Shown here one piece after another: positions 23,061 to 29,163 of a DNA stretch of 29,163 bases (position 1 is the stretch's first letter; every line of letters starts with the position of its first letter). Source of the stretch: Deltaproteobacteria bacterium (GTDB lineage: Bacteria > Desulfobacterota > DSM-4660 > Desulfatiglandales > HGW-15); assembly GCA_030671095.1 (NCBI GenBank), contig DAOVAK010000001.1, positions 1 through 29,163 on the forward strand, written 5' to 3'. Under the pieces are notes generated by a model. The model saw only the letters and a program-made list of their open reading frames with translations. It searched no databases and was not told where the DNA came from. The position numbers and the translations under genes were made by a program.

Positions 23061-24689
23061 TCAAAATCCAAGCAAAATCTGGTTTTTCAGGGATCGGGAC
23101 TCCCCGGCCGCTATTACCCTTATGGCGGGCCGACCTTTGACCGGACATTTGAATTCACATATACCACATCCCACACATTTCTTCAGATCCACATAGGGCA
23201 ATTGAACAGATAGGGGTTTCCCATCGGGTCCTGGCACAATTTCCTTGCGGAGATAGATAGCCTTTGGAGAGGTGGGGCAGTGTTCGTGACAGACAATACA
23301 GGGCGCATTCCCTGACCAGGGGAGACACCTCCCCCTATCCACGTAAGCTGAGCCAATAATGATGGGCCGTTCAATCTTCTCTTTGACGGAGATCTCCTTG
23401 ATGGCACCCGTGGGGCAGACACTTCCACACAGGGTACAGGTGTATTCACAATATCCCAGGATCATTATGAGATGGGGCGTCCAAAATCCAGCCATTCCCG
23501 CCTCCGCAAGGGTGGGATTGATCACATTTGTAGGACAGACCTTCATGCAGAGCCCGCATCTTTGGCAAAGCCTGAGAAAATCCCTTTCGGGCAAAGAGCC
23601 GGGCGGCCTGATCAACCGGGGGTCTGAGACCTTGTGCACCTGTCCGTCCAGTCTTCCCAACAGGGGCAGGGAAATACCAGCCGCCAGTCCACCGAGCACC
23701 GCGCGCCGTCCCATATCCGGTCTTTTGTTCAACTGGCGTGACCATCTCAATTTAAAGGAGAGGGCATCTTCAGGGCAGACATTGAAGCAATTGAAGCAGA
23801 CAATGCACTCGGCGTTCTCCCAATCCTGCCCCGGTATGGGCGAGGCGGCTCCCTGGCAACTCTTGGTGCAGAGTTTGCAGTCGGTGCACTTCTCATGATC
23901 TTTTTCCAGCCGCAGAATGCTCACCCTGGCACATAGGCCTAACAAAGCCCCAAGAGGACACAAAGTGCGGCACCAGAAACGGGGTCTGATCCGGTTGAGG
24001 AACAGAATGATGAGAAAGATCAGTCCCATGAACCAGGCCGTTTTATAGGCTGGATAACCGTAGCCAAAGACCGGAGAGACCAAAACCTCGGCTGTGTAAC
24101 TCAAGCGGTTCAAGATTTTGATGTCGCTACTGGCCATGGCATCGAAGAGCTCCTTCAGGCCCACCCCCAGGCCGGGAAAGATGGCCAGAGCGAGGGAACG
24201 AAAGAGCAGGGATATGGGGTCCATGAGACCGACTAGATTGAGGCCGATGATGGCAGCCAGTATCAGGGTGATGAGCAGGAAGTACTTCACTTTTTGGCTG
24301 GGTGTCTTCTGGTTCGCCCTCACCATGCGGTCCCCTTTGAGGGCAGGCTTCATCCAGCTCACCGCGTGATGGATCGTTCCCAAAGGACAGATGAAACCAC
24401 AGAAGATCCTACCTAGGAAAAGCGTCAAGAGCAGTAAGCCGATCGCCCACCAGAATCCTTTGATCAGCTGATGTCCGGAAAGCAGGGAGGAGAGCCAGAC
24501 GAGGGGATCCAGTTGAAAAAAGAACTTTACTGGCCAGCCAATTCTGAGGTCCACCTCGGCAGAGAGGACCGCGGAATATTTCAGGTAGATATCCTGGGGA
24601 AGACGGCTTTCTATCAGGAGAAGAAAGAAGAGTAGCAGAAAAAAGGTTTGACTGATTCTTCTTATCCAGACCAGATGTTTTGCCTTCAA
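23061..24689 (-). CDS. NapH-NapG-like fused membrane polyferredoxin (542 aa)
   Basis: TTG start, overlapping the upstream stop by 4 bases (TTGA) with AGGTGG before it. The N-terminal half is NapH-like: membrane helices near 12-28, 80-96, 136-155 and 216-232, with paired C97-x3-C101-P and C240-x3-C244-P motifs. Two [4Fe-4S] motifs follow (C268/271/274/278 and C295/298/301/305). At 328-329 comes a twin-arginine-like stretch MGRRAVLGGLAAGIS with a hydrophobic run. The C-terminal half is NapG-like with more cluster motifs (C375/378/381/385, C414/418/421/425, C464/467/471 with C454, C505/508/511/515). It probably carries electrons between quinol or cytoplasm and the periplasm. It is encoded with a Tat-exported DUF362 protein; the final acceptor is unknown. 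Confidence 0.9.
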   Translation of the reverse strand: MKAKHLVWIRRISQTFFLLLFFLLLIESRLPQDIYLKYSAVLSAEVDLRIGWPVKFFFQLDPLVWLSSLLSGHQLIKGFWWAIGLLLLTLFLGRIFCGFICPLGTIHHAVSWMKPALKGDRMVRANQKTPSQKVKYFLLITLILAAIIGLNLVGLMDPISLLFRSLALAIFPGLGVGLKELFDAMASSDIKILNRLSYTAEVLVSPVFGYGYPAYKTAWFMGLIFLIILFLNRIRPRFWCRTLCPLGALLGLCARVSILRLEKDHEKCTDCKLCTKSCQGAASPIPGQDWENAECIVCFNCFNVCPEDALSFKLRWSRQLNKRPDMGRRAVLGGLAAGISLPLLGRLDGQVHKVSDPRLIRPPGSLPERDFLRLCQRCGLCMKVCPTNVINPTLAEAGMAGFWTPHLIMILGYCEYTCTLCGSVCPTGAIKEISVKEKIERPIIIGSAYVDRGRCLPWSGNAPCIVCHEHCPTSPKAIYLRKEIVPGPDGKPLSVQLPYVDLKKCVGCGICEFKCPVKGRPAIRVIAAGESRSLKNQILLGF

Positions 24690-25633
24690 AGGACCACCTT
24701 TTTCTGATCCAGTTGCTGAAGGTCATAGGTGCCGAGATTATGCTTTTGCGCCAGCCGGATAAAACCTATCTGCTCTGGGCGACGGTCGAAGAGCCTGGCA
24801 GCCAGGGCATCCGCAGCAACCGGGTCGTCGCTCAAGATTAAGGTATTTTTCACTGCAACATCAGAGAGACTTCCACCGGACGGGCCGTTCTTTGTCATGA
24901 TCCTGGTGGCATCGATCAAGGTCACCGCGGGTTTAAAGAACAGGGCCAGATCCACAATCGTCTGGTGAATATCCTGGTGAAGTGCGTTTCTTCTGCCACC
25001 CACAGCCCCTATCCAATTTTTCATGCCCAGGGTCAGGGTGCTCAAGACATGGTCCTTTGCCACCGGCAGATTGATGATCTTGTCAGCCTCCACCAAAGGA
25101 ACAAAGACGGGCCAAACATCCAGACGGTGACCACGAATTTTCATCCTCTTCATGAGGGAGGATCTGGGGTAGACAAGGTCCGCGTTTGTCTTTTTAGCCA
25201 CCATTCCTGCCCCGGTAATGGCAAAACAACGCCTTGCATCATGGATGGTATTGTCAGCTATTCTCACCTTTTTGGCCCCAGCATTATAGCAGAGCTCAAT
25301 CACGCTTTCCAAGACCTCCGGATTGGTGGTCGCGGCCAGGTTAGGCCCCCTGGCCCAGGAGATATTGGGCTTGATCACCACCACATCCCCTCTTGAAATA
25401 AAACGGGTGATGCCTCCTGCGGCCTCAAAAACCTTTTCAATCAATTCTTTGACGGCGTATCCTTCGGTTTGCCCCAGACCTTCAATGATAAATTTTTTCT
25501 TTTCACTCTTGGCCCAGACGGATCTATGAGCGCTGAGAGGCCATCCACTCAAAGCAGAAACGGCCACAGTCCCGGATACCTGGAGCAACTTTTTCAGACT
25601 GCCTCTTCTGGTCATAGGTTGATTCATATTCAT
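24686..25633 (-). CDS. Tat-exported DUF362 protein (315 aa)
   Basis: The chosen start is ATG 25633 (MNMNQPMTRRGS), 10 bases after AGAGG; an in-frame GTG at 25657 sits too close to its AAGGA. The N-terminus has a Tat signal, TRRGSLKKLLQVSGTVAVSALSG, so the folded protein is exported. The rest is a DUF362 domain: VVIKPNISWARGPNLAATTNPEVLE (about 87-110), RIADNT, LPVAKDHVLSTLTLGMKNWIG and DPVAADALAARLF near the end. DUF362 proteins are often found fused to or beside ferredoxins; the biochemical role is not known. Here the stop overlaps the start of the NapGH-like gene, so the two proteins are probably made together and act in one periplasmic redox unit. Confidence 0.9.
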   Translation of the reverse strand: MNMNQPMTRRGSLKKLLQVSGTVAVSALSGWPLSAHRSVWAKSEKKKFIIEGLGQTEGYAVKELIEKVFEAAGGITRFISRGDVVVIKPNISWARGPNLAATTNPEVLESVIELCYNAGAKKVRIADNTIHDARRCFAITGAGMVAKKTNADLVYPRSSLMKRMKIRGHRLDVWPVFVPLVEADKIINLPVAKDHVLSTLTLGMKNWIGAVGGRRNALHQDIHQTIVDLALFFKPAVTLIDATRIMTKNGPSGGSLSDVAVKNTLILSDDPVAADALAARLFDRRPEQIGFIRLAQKHNLGTYDLQQLDQKKVVL

Positions 25634-25692
25634 CACAAAATAACCTCTTTTCTCCACCTTCCTTTTTTCCGCTTCCGTCGTAAATTAATACC

Positions 25693-25721
25693 ACTATAGT
25701 AGGAAATAACCCCAATATCAA
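25693..25721 (-). promoter_or_regulatory. Sigma70-type promoter of the DUF362-NapGH-like operon
   Basis: Minus strand TTGATA (25721-25716, 5 of 6), exactly 17 bases, TATAGT (25698-25693, 5 of 6). Predicted start near 25686 gives a leader of about 53 bases before ATG 25633. Confidence 0.55.
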
Positions 25722-25807
25722 ATGATTTCGTCAACAAGGCCTATTTGTGTTTGTTCTGGTCTGTAATGCCCCAAGTGGTTGATTTGAAGTCTGGATAACC
25801 TTTTTTT

Positions 25808-25836
25808 TTGACACTGAAAAACCTTTCCCTTATATT
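25808..25836 (+). promoter_or_regulatory. Sigma70-type promoter of orn
   Basis: Perfect -35 TTGACA (25808-25813), 17-base spacer, TATATT (25831-25836, 5 of 6). It directly follows a T9 run. The predicted start near 25843 is immediately before the inverted octamer array, so that array would be transcribed in the orn leader. Confidence 0.6.
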
Positions 25837-25847
25837 GCCACACACAT

Positions 25848-25944
25848 GGAGTATTGGAGTAATGGAGCGATGGATTTCGATGAATTGAGAGAGCTTTCTC
25901 GTTCTGGTAACCAATACTCCAATACTCCAACACTCCATTACTCC
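25848..25944. repeat. Inverted arrays of an 8-bp tandem repeat (AATACTCC)
   Basis: Left side: GGAGTATT, GGAGTAAT, GGAGCGAT in a row (25848-25871). Right side: AATACTCC twice, AACACTCC, ATTACTCC in a row (25913-25944). The right units are reverse complements of the left ones, so the transcript can fold into a long hairpin around a 41-base centre. It lies between the orn promoter and the orn start codon. Confidence 0.75.
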
Positions 25945-25984
25945 GACGGGGGCTAGGCCCCTGTCATCTTAGTGAGGTTTTGAC

Positions 25985-26524
25985 TTGGCGAGTAAACTTA
26001 TTTGGATAGATCTTGAAATGACCGGACTGGATGCTGAAAAGCACTTCATCCTTGAGATCGCTAGCGTTGTCACGGACGATAGGCTGGAGATTGTGGCGGA
26101 GGGTCCCAACATCGCCATAAACTATCCGAAGCAGGTCTTCAAGACCATGGAGGAATGGAGCCGGACCCATCACAAAAAGTCTGGCCTGTCAGATCGTGCA
26201 AAAGCCTCACCCCACGACTGCTATAGCGCTGAACATGAGACGCTGGAATTTCTCTCTATGCACTGCAAACAGGGGAAATCTCCCCTTTGCGGAAACTCCG
26301 TTTGGCAGGACCGCCGATTCTTAATCAAACACATGCCCCGCCTCGAAGCGTTTCTCCACTATAGGAACATTGATGTGAGCTCCATCAAAGAGCTGGTCAG
26401 AAGGTGGTATCCCTCACTCGCCTCCTATCCGAAGCAAAAAACCCACTTGGCCCTGAACGACATTAGGGAATCCATTAACGAGCTAAAATATTACCGGGAG
26501 AAGATATTCCTGGCCCAAAAATGA
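25985..26524 (+). CDS. orn: Oligoribonuclease (179 aa)
   Basis: DEDDh 3'-5' exonuclease that degrades RNA oligomers of two to five bases, including pGpG from cyclic di-GMP breakdown; essential in many Proteobacteria. All catalytic residues are visible: D9 and E11 in WIDLEMTGLD, D109 in SVWQDRRF, H154 and D159 in HLALNDI. Length is typical. The start is TTG at 25985, placed 7 bases after GAGG in GTGAGG; the homology begins right there (ASKLIWIDLEM). A promoter at 25808-25836 and a long palindromic leader precede it. It is divergent from the DUF362 operon and convergent with nfnB. Confidence 0.95.
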   Translation: MASKLIWIDLEMTGLDAEKHFILEIASVVTDDRLEIVAEGPNIAINYPKQVFKTMEEWSRTHHKKSGLSDRAKASPHDCYSAEHETLEFLSMHCKQGKSPLCGNSVWQDRRFLIKHMPRLEAFLHYRNIDVSSIKELVRRWYPSLASYPKQKTHLALNDIRESINELKYYREKIFLAQK

Positions 26525-26528
26525 AGCT

Positions 26529-26579
26529 CCCCGCAGCCCCGAAAGCGGGATTTCCGCTTTTCTTCGACAAGCTGCGGGG
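26529..26579. repeat. Nested palindrome after orn
   Basis: Outer stem CCCCGCAGC (26529-26537) with GCTGCGGGG (26571-26579), inner stem AAAGCGG (26542-26548) with CCGCTTT (26554-26560). Starts 5 bases after the orn stop and could act in 3'-end formation, though it lacks a T-tract. First of four palindromes in this convergent interval. Confidence 0.6.
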
Positions 26580-26594
26580 TATAAGAGCGGAATT

Positions 26595-26671
26595 GCGCCG
26601 AAGCCAACCCGCCTTTCCATCCTCCGTAGCAGGCTACTGCGGAGGACGGGCGCGCTAAAGCGCTTCGGCGC
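26595..26671. repeat. Nested palindrome (GCGCCGAAGC arms)
   Basis: Outer arms GCGCCGAAGC (26595-26604) and GCTTCGGCGC (26662-26671) are perfectly complementary. Between them TCCTCCGTAGC and GCTACTGCGGAGGA form a second stem with one bulge. A cruciform-like, REP-style unit with no reading frame. Confidence 0.6.
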
Positions 26672-26690
26672 GGTTCGCCCCACCAGTCAT

Positions 26691-26754
26691 CCCTGCAGTT
26701 TACTGCAGGGAATTCTGGCGAAGGCGAATAAAGGACGGCCAAAAGGCCGTCCTT
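26691..26754. repeat. Two short perfect hairpins
   Basis: CCCTGCAG-TTTA-CTGCAGGG at 26691-26710 and AAGGACGGCC-AAAA-GGCCGTCCTT at 26731-26754. The second has a 10-bp GC-rich stem and a tetraloop, resembling a bidirectional terminator core between convergent genes, but only two T residues flank it on either strand. Confidence 0.55.
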
Positions 26755-26929
26755 CAGGAATGGAATGCTTCAACGAGAGCTTTGAGCAAGAACAGAATAG
26801 CGCTTCAACACGAGATTTCGAGGTTCAGCATTCCAAACTCCACATTTCCAATTCCGCACGCTCTGCCCACCGGTCGCTTTCGCTCTGGGCTAAGGCAGGC
26901 GGGCACATGCCGCATTCGCAATTCAGAAT
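26755..26929. repeat. Repeat-like tail of the orn-nfnB intergenic region
   Basis: GGAATGCT (26762-26769) and AGCATTCC (26827-26834) form an inverted pair, followed by short ATTCC/CATTC-rich and GC-rich patches (GCCCA...TGGGC near 26867-26892). No ribosome binding site or coding pattern. I read it as accumulated dispersed repeats. Confidence 0.4.
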
Positions 26930-28345
26930 CTACCACCCCCACGTGAGGTACTTGTGTATAGAATCAGAGGCCAATCGACCTGCGCCCATGGCCAGGATCA
27001 CCGTGGCCTGCCCCGAGACGATATCTCCACCGGCCCAGACGCCCTTTTTGGTGGTCTTGCCTGTTTCCAGATCGGCTACGATGTACCCCCATTTGTTCAG
27101 CTCAAGACCTTCAGTGGTCTGGGGCAACAAGGGATTGGCCCCTGCACCCACAGCGATGACAGCCAGATCGCACTCCAATTGGAACTCCGAGCCTTCAACG
27201 GGGACGGGTCGGCGCCTGCCCGATTCATCGGGTTCGCCCAATTCCATTTGGAGGCACTCTACCCCGGTGACGCGACCCTTGTCATCTCCCAGGAATTTTG
27301 TGGGTGCCGTGAGCAGGAAGAATTCTATCCCTTCTTCTTCGGCGTGATGAATCTCATCCACTCGGGCGGGCATCTCTTGCCTGGAACGGCGATAGACGAT
27401 CCGAACCCGATCCGCACCGAGACGCATGGCCGTCCGTGCAGAATCCATGGCCACATTCCCAGCACCAAAAACGACCACGTCCTTGCCTAGTGCAATGGGG
27501 GTGTCGTAGTCTGGAAACAGGTAGGCCTTCATGAGATTGGCCCTGGTGAGATATTCATTGGCTGAGTAAATACCGATAAGGTTTTCTCCTGGAATGTTCA
27601 GAAAACGGGGAAGACCTGCGCCCACGCCAATGTAAACAGCATCATAGCCCTCTTCGAAGAGTTCCTCCACGGATACGGTCCTGCCCACCACCACATTACA
27701 TTCCACTTTTACGCCCAGTCGTTCCAGATAGTTTACCTCAGAATAGACGATTTCCTTGGGAAGCCTGAACTCGGGAATGCCGTATACGAGGACACCGCCC
27801 GGCTTATGAAAGGCTTCGAACACAGTCACGTCATGACCCTTAAGGATAAGATCCCCGGCAACCGTCAAACCGGATGGACCAGAACCGACCACGGCCACCT
27901 TCTTCCCCGTAGGCTCAGCCTTGGGAGGCAGGTCTCCTTTCCCAAATTCCCGTTCAAGATCTGCAGCAAAGCGCTCCAAGTTACCGATGGCTACCGGAGC
28001 TCCCTTCTTGCCGAGGATGCACAAACCCTCGCACTGGATCTCCTGAGGACAGACCCTGCCGCAGACAGCAGGAAGGGCATTTCTTTCCCATATCTTCCGG
28101 ATGGCCTTGGTAAATTCCCCCTCCTTGATAAGTTTGATAAAAGCGGGGATGTCAATAGCCACTGGGCATCCCTCCAGGCAGGAGGGTTTTTTGCATTGTA
28201 GACACCGTTCCGCCTCTTTCACGGCAAGTTCTGAAGGTAGTCCAAGCGGGACTTCATCAAAATTTCTCTTTCGGACCTCGGGTTTCTGCTCAGGCATAGG
28301 CTGCCTGGGTATTTTCTCCTTCTTCTTTGCCTTTTCTTCCGCCAT
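26930..28345 (-). CDS. nfnB: NfnB/GltD-like NAD(P)-binding iron-sulfur flavoprotein (471 aa)
   Basis: Large subunit of NADH-dependent reduced ferredoxin:NADP+ oxidoreductase, or a homotetrameric GltA-type protein. The chosen start is ATG 28345 (MAEEKAKKKEKIPRQ), 6 bases after GGGGGA; longer frames lack homology. The N-terminal domain has two cluster motifs, C48/C51/C56/C60 and C95/C99/C105/C109. The first dinucleotide fold has VVGSGPSGLTVAGDL (152-166) for FAD, the second VFGAGNVAMDSARTAMRLGA for NAD(P)H, and the end GVWAGGDIVSGQATVILAMGAGR is typical. The pairing with an NfnA/SudB-type gene 68 bases upstream favours the bifurcating transhydrogenase over glutamate synthase. Confidence 0.9.
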   Translation of the reverse strand: MAEEKAKKKEKIPRQPMPEQKPEVRKRNFDEVPLGLPSELAVKEAERCLQCKKPSCLEGCPVAIDIPAFIKLIKEGEFTKAIRKIWERNALPAVCGRVCPQEIQCEGLCILGKKGAPVAIGNLERFAADLEREFGKGDLPPKAEPTGKKVAVVGSGPSGLTVAGDLILKGHDVTVFEAFHKPGGVLVYGIPEFRLPKEIVYSEVNYLERLGVKVECNVVVGRTVSVEELFEEGYDAVYIGVGAGLPRFLNIPGENLIGIYSANEYLTRANLMKAYLFPDYDTPIALGKDVVVFGAGNVAMDSARTAMRLGADRVRIVYRRSRQEMPARVDEIHHAEEEGIEFFLLTAPTKFLGDDKGRVTGVECLQMELGEPDESGRRRPVPVEGSEFQLECDLAVIAVGAGANPLLPQTTEGLELNKWGYIVADLETGKTTKKGVWAGGDIVSGQATVILAMGAGRLASDSIHKYLTWGW

Positions 28346-28413
28346 GAGAAATCCCCCACAAATCAGTCTCTGGTCAACATGCTCAGGATTCTGCGGGCCA
28401 TTTGGTAAGGGCC

Positions 28414-29163
28414 TTACTGAGCGAGCTGGCACTCGTGCAAATACTTCTCGTAAGCGCGTTGCTCCTCTTGTTTATAGGCATCGAGTCGTTGCCCCAGCTC
28501 GTCAAAGTCCACCAGGTGCCCGTCAAATTCGGGGCCGTCCACACATGCAAACTGGGTCTTTCCCCCCACGCTGACGCGGCAGCACCCGCACATACCCGTA
28601 CCATCCACCATAATTGAGTTGAGGCTAACTAAGGTCTTCACATCGTATTCTGCTGTCATTTTACTGACGAACTTCATCATGGGGACCGGGCCGATGCCCA
28701 CCACAAGCTTCACATCTTCCTTTTCCAGCACCTCTTTGAGAACCTCTGTGACAAATCCATGGTGGCCGTAGGATCCATCGTCAGTGCAGACATGCAGTTC
28801 ATGAGATGCGGCCTTCATCTTGTCCTCCAGGATCAGCAGATCCTTGGTCCTGGCGCCAATGATGGCAATCACATGGTTGCCAATCTCCTTCAGGCCACGG
28901 GTAATGGGATGTATGACGGCCACGCCCGTACCACCCCCTACGCAGACTACCGTACCCAGTTTTTCCAGGTGAGTGGGCTTCCCCAAGGGGCCTATAACAT
29001 CCTGATAACGGTCTCCCACTTGAAGGGATTTGAAAAGGGCCGTGGATTTGCCCACCACTTGATAAATAACAGTAAGGGTCCCTTTTTTGGCATTTGTATC
29101 GGCCATGGTAAGAGGGATGCGCTCGCCCGTCTCATTGGCCTTCAGGATAACGAACTGGCCTGG
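28414..29163 (-). CDS. nfnA: NfnA/SudB-like ferredoxin-NADP+ reductase subunit alpha, 5' end outside window
   Basis: Small flavoprotein subunit partnering NfnB; it binds FAD, NAD(H) and one [2Fe-2S] cluster. The open frame continues to the window edge: upstream of the internal Met at 29106 it reads PGQFVILKANETGERIPLT, the conserved FAD-binding start of this family, so about 30 N-terminal residues are missing and 249 are visible. Other features are GKPTHLEKLGTVVCVGGGTGVAVIHP (NAD-binding loop), VVGIGPVPMMKFV and the Cys motif MDGTG-like DGTGMCGCCRVSVGG followed by FACVDGPEFDGH near the C-terminus. The dihydroorotate dehydrogenase electron-transfer subunit is a related alternative, but the NfnB-like neighbour decides against it. 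Confidence 0.9.
   Translation of the reverse strand, partial: PGQFVILKANETGERIPLTMADTNAKKGTLTVIYQVVGKSTALFKSLQVGDRYQDVIGPLGKPTHLEKLGTVVCVGGGTGVAVIHPITRGLKEIGNHVIAIIGARTKDLLILEDKMKAASHELHVCTDDGSYGHHGFVTEVLKEVLEKEDVKLVVGIGPVPMMKFVSKMTAEYDVKTLVSLNSIMVDGTGMCGCCRVSVGGKTQFACVDGPEFDGHLVDFDELGQRLDAYKQEEQRAYEKYLHECQLAQ

Noticed and set aside
26731..26754. Classical intrinsic terminator
   Set aside because: The stem is strong but is followed by only two T residues on each strand, so it was listed as a repeat hairpin.
26760..27347. Plus-strand open frame of 195 codons
   Set aside because: It crosses repeat DNA and then runs antisense to nfnB, without ribosome binding site or recognisable domain.

Overview
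The window looks like chromosomal DNA of a strictly anaerobic Gram-negative bacterium, most likely a member of the Desulfobacterota (former Deltaproteobacteria). This is inferred from the gene set: a vitamin B12-dependent ribonucleotide reductase, a reductive activator of corrinoid proteins, an NfnAB-type transhydrogenase pair, a HoxEFU-type flavin/iron-sulfur electron module, polyferredoxins and Tat-exported proteins. Lipoprotein and periplasmic peptidoglycan enzymes indicate two membranes. I see no rRNA, tRNA, CRISPR array, transposase or phage gene. Intergenic DNA is rich in palindromic repeats.

Layout. 1-1539: three small plus-strand genes (a MshEN-like mini-protein, an exported basic His/Tyr-rich protein, a glycine-zipper lipoprotein). 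1545-4073: two GT4 glycosyltransferases on the minus strand behind a clear promoter. 4258-6747: class II ribonucleotide reductase nrdJ (minus), preceded by a promoter overlapped by tandem NrdR-like boxes. 7243-9159: RACo-like ferredoxin/ASKHA protein (plus). 9161-9515: three palindromic repeat units. 9652-14606 (plus): a cyclic-nucleotide-binding-fold protein, the E/F/U-type subunits of an NAD(P)H-linked electron module, and an M19 dipeptidase. 14657-15115: unknown gene (minus). 15587-17572: RNase II-family exonuclease (plus). 17592-22867 (minus): purB followed by three overlapping genes that resemble the Helicobacter helical-cell-shape enzymes Csd6 and Csd4 with a membrane coiled-coil protein between them. 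23061-25633 (minus): a Tat-exported DUF362 protein and a NapH-NapG-like fused polyferredoxin. 25985-26524: oligoribonuclease (plus). 26525-26930: a dense palindrome cluster. 26930-29163 (minus): nfnB and the 3' part of nfnA, which runs off the window.

How the parts fit together. Several genes concern low-potential electron transfer: NfnAB couples NADH, NADPH and ferredoxin; the E/F/U module should couple NAD(P)H to an unseen partner because no hydrogenase or formate dehydrogenase catalytic subunit is present; the NapGH-like protein may pass electrons across the membrane; the RACo-like protein would spend reducing power on reactivating corrinoid proteins. The most distinctive unit is the csd6-like / coiled-coil / csd4-like operon. 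Its carboxypeptidase carries the unusual QxxE zinc motif known from H. pylori Csd4, which suggests a peptidoglycan-trimming cell-curvature system outside Campylobacterota. Gene functions are family-level readings of the sequence; no database search was run.
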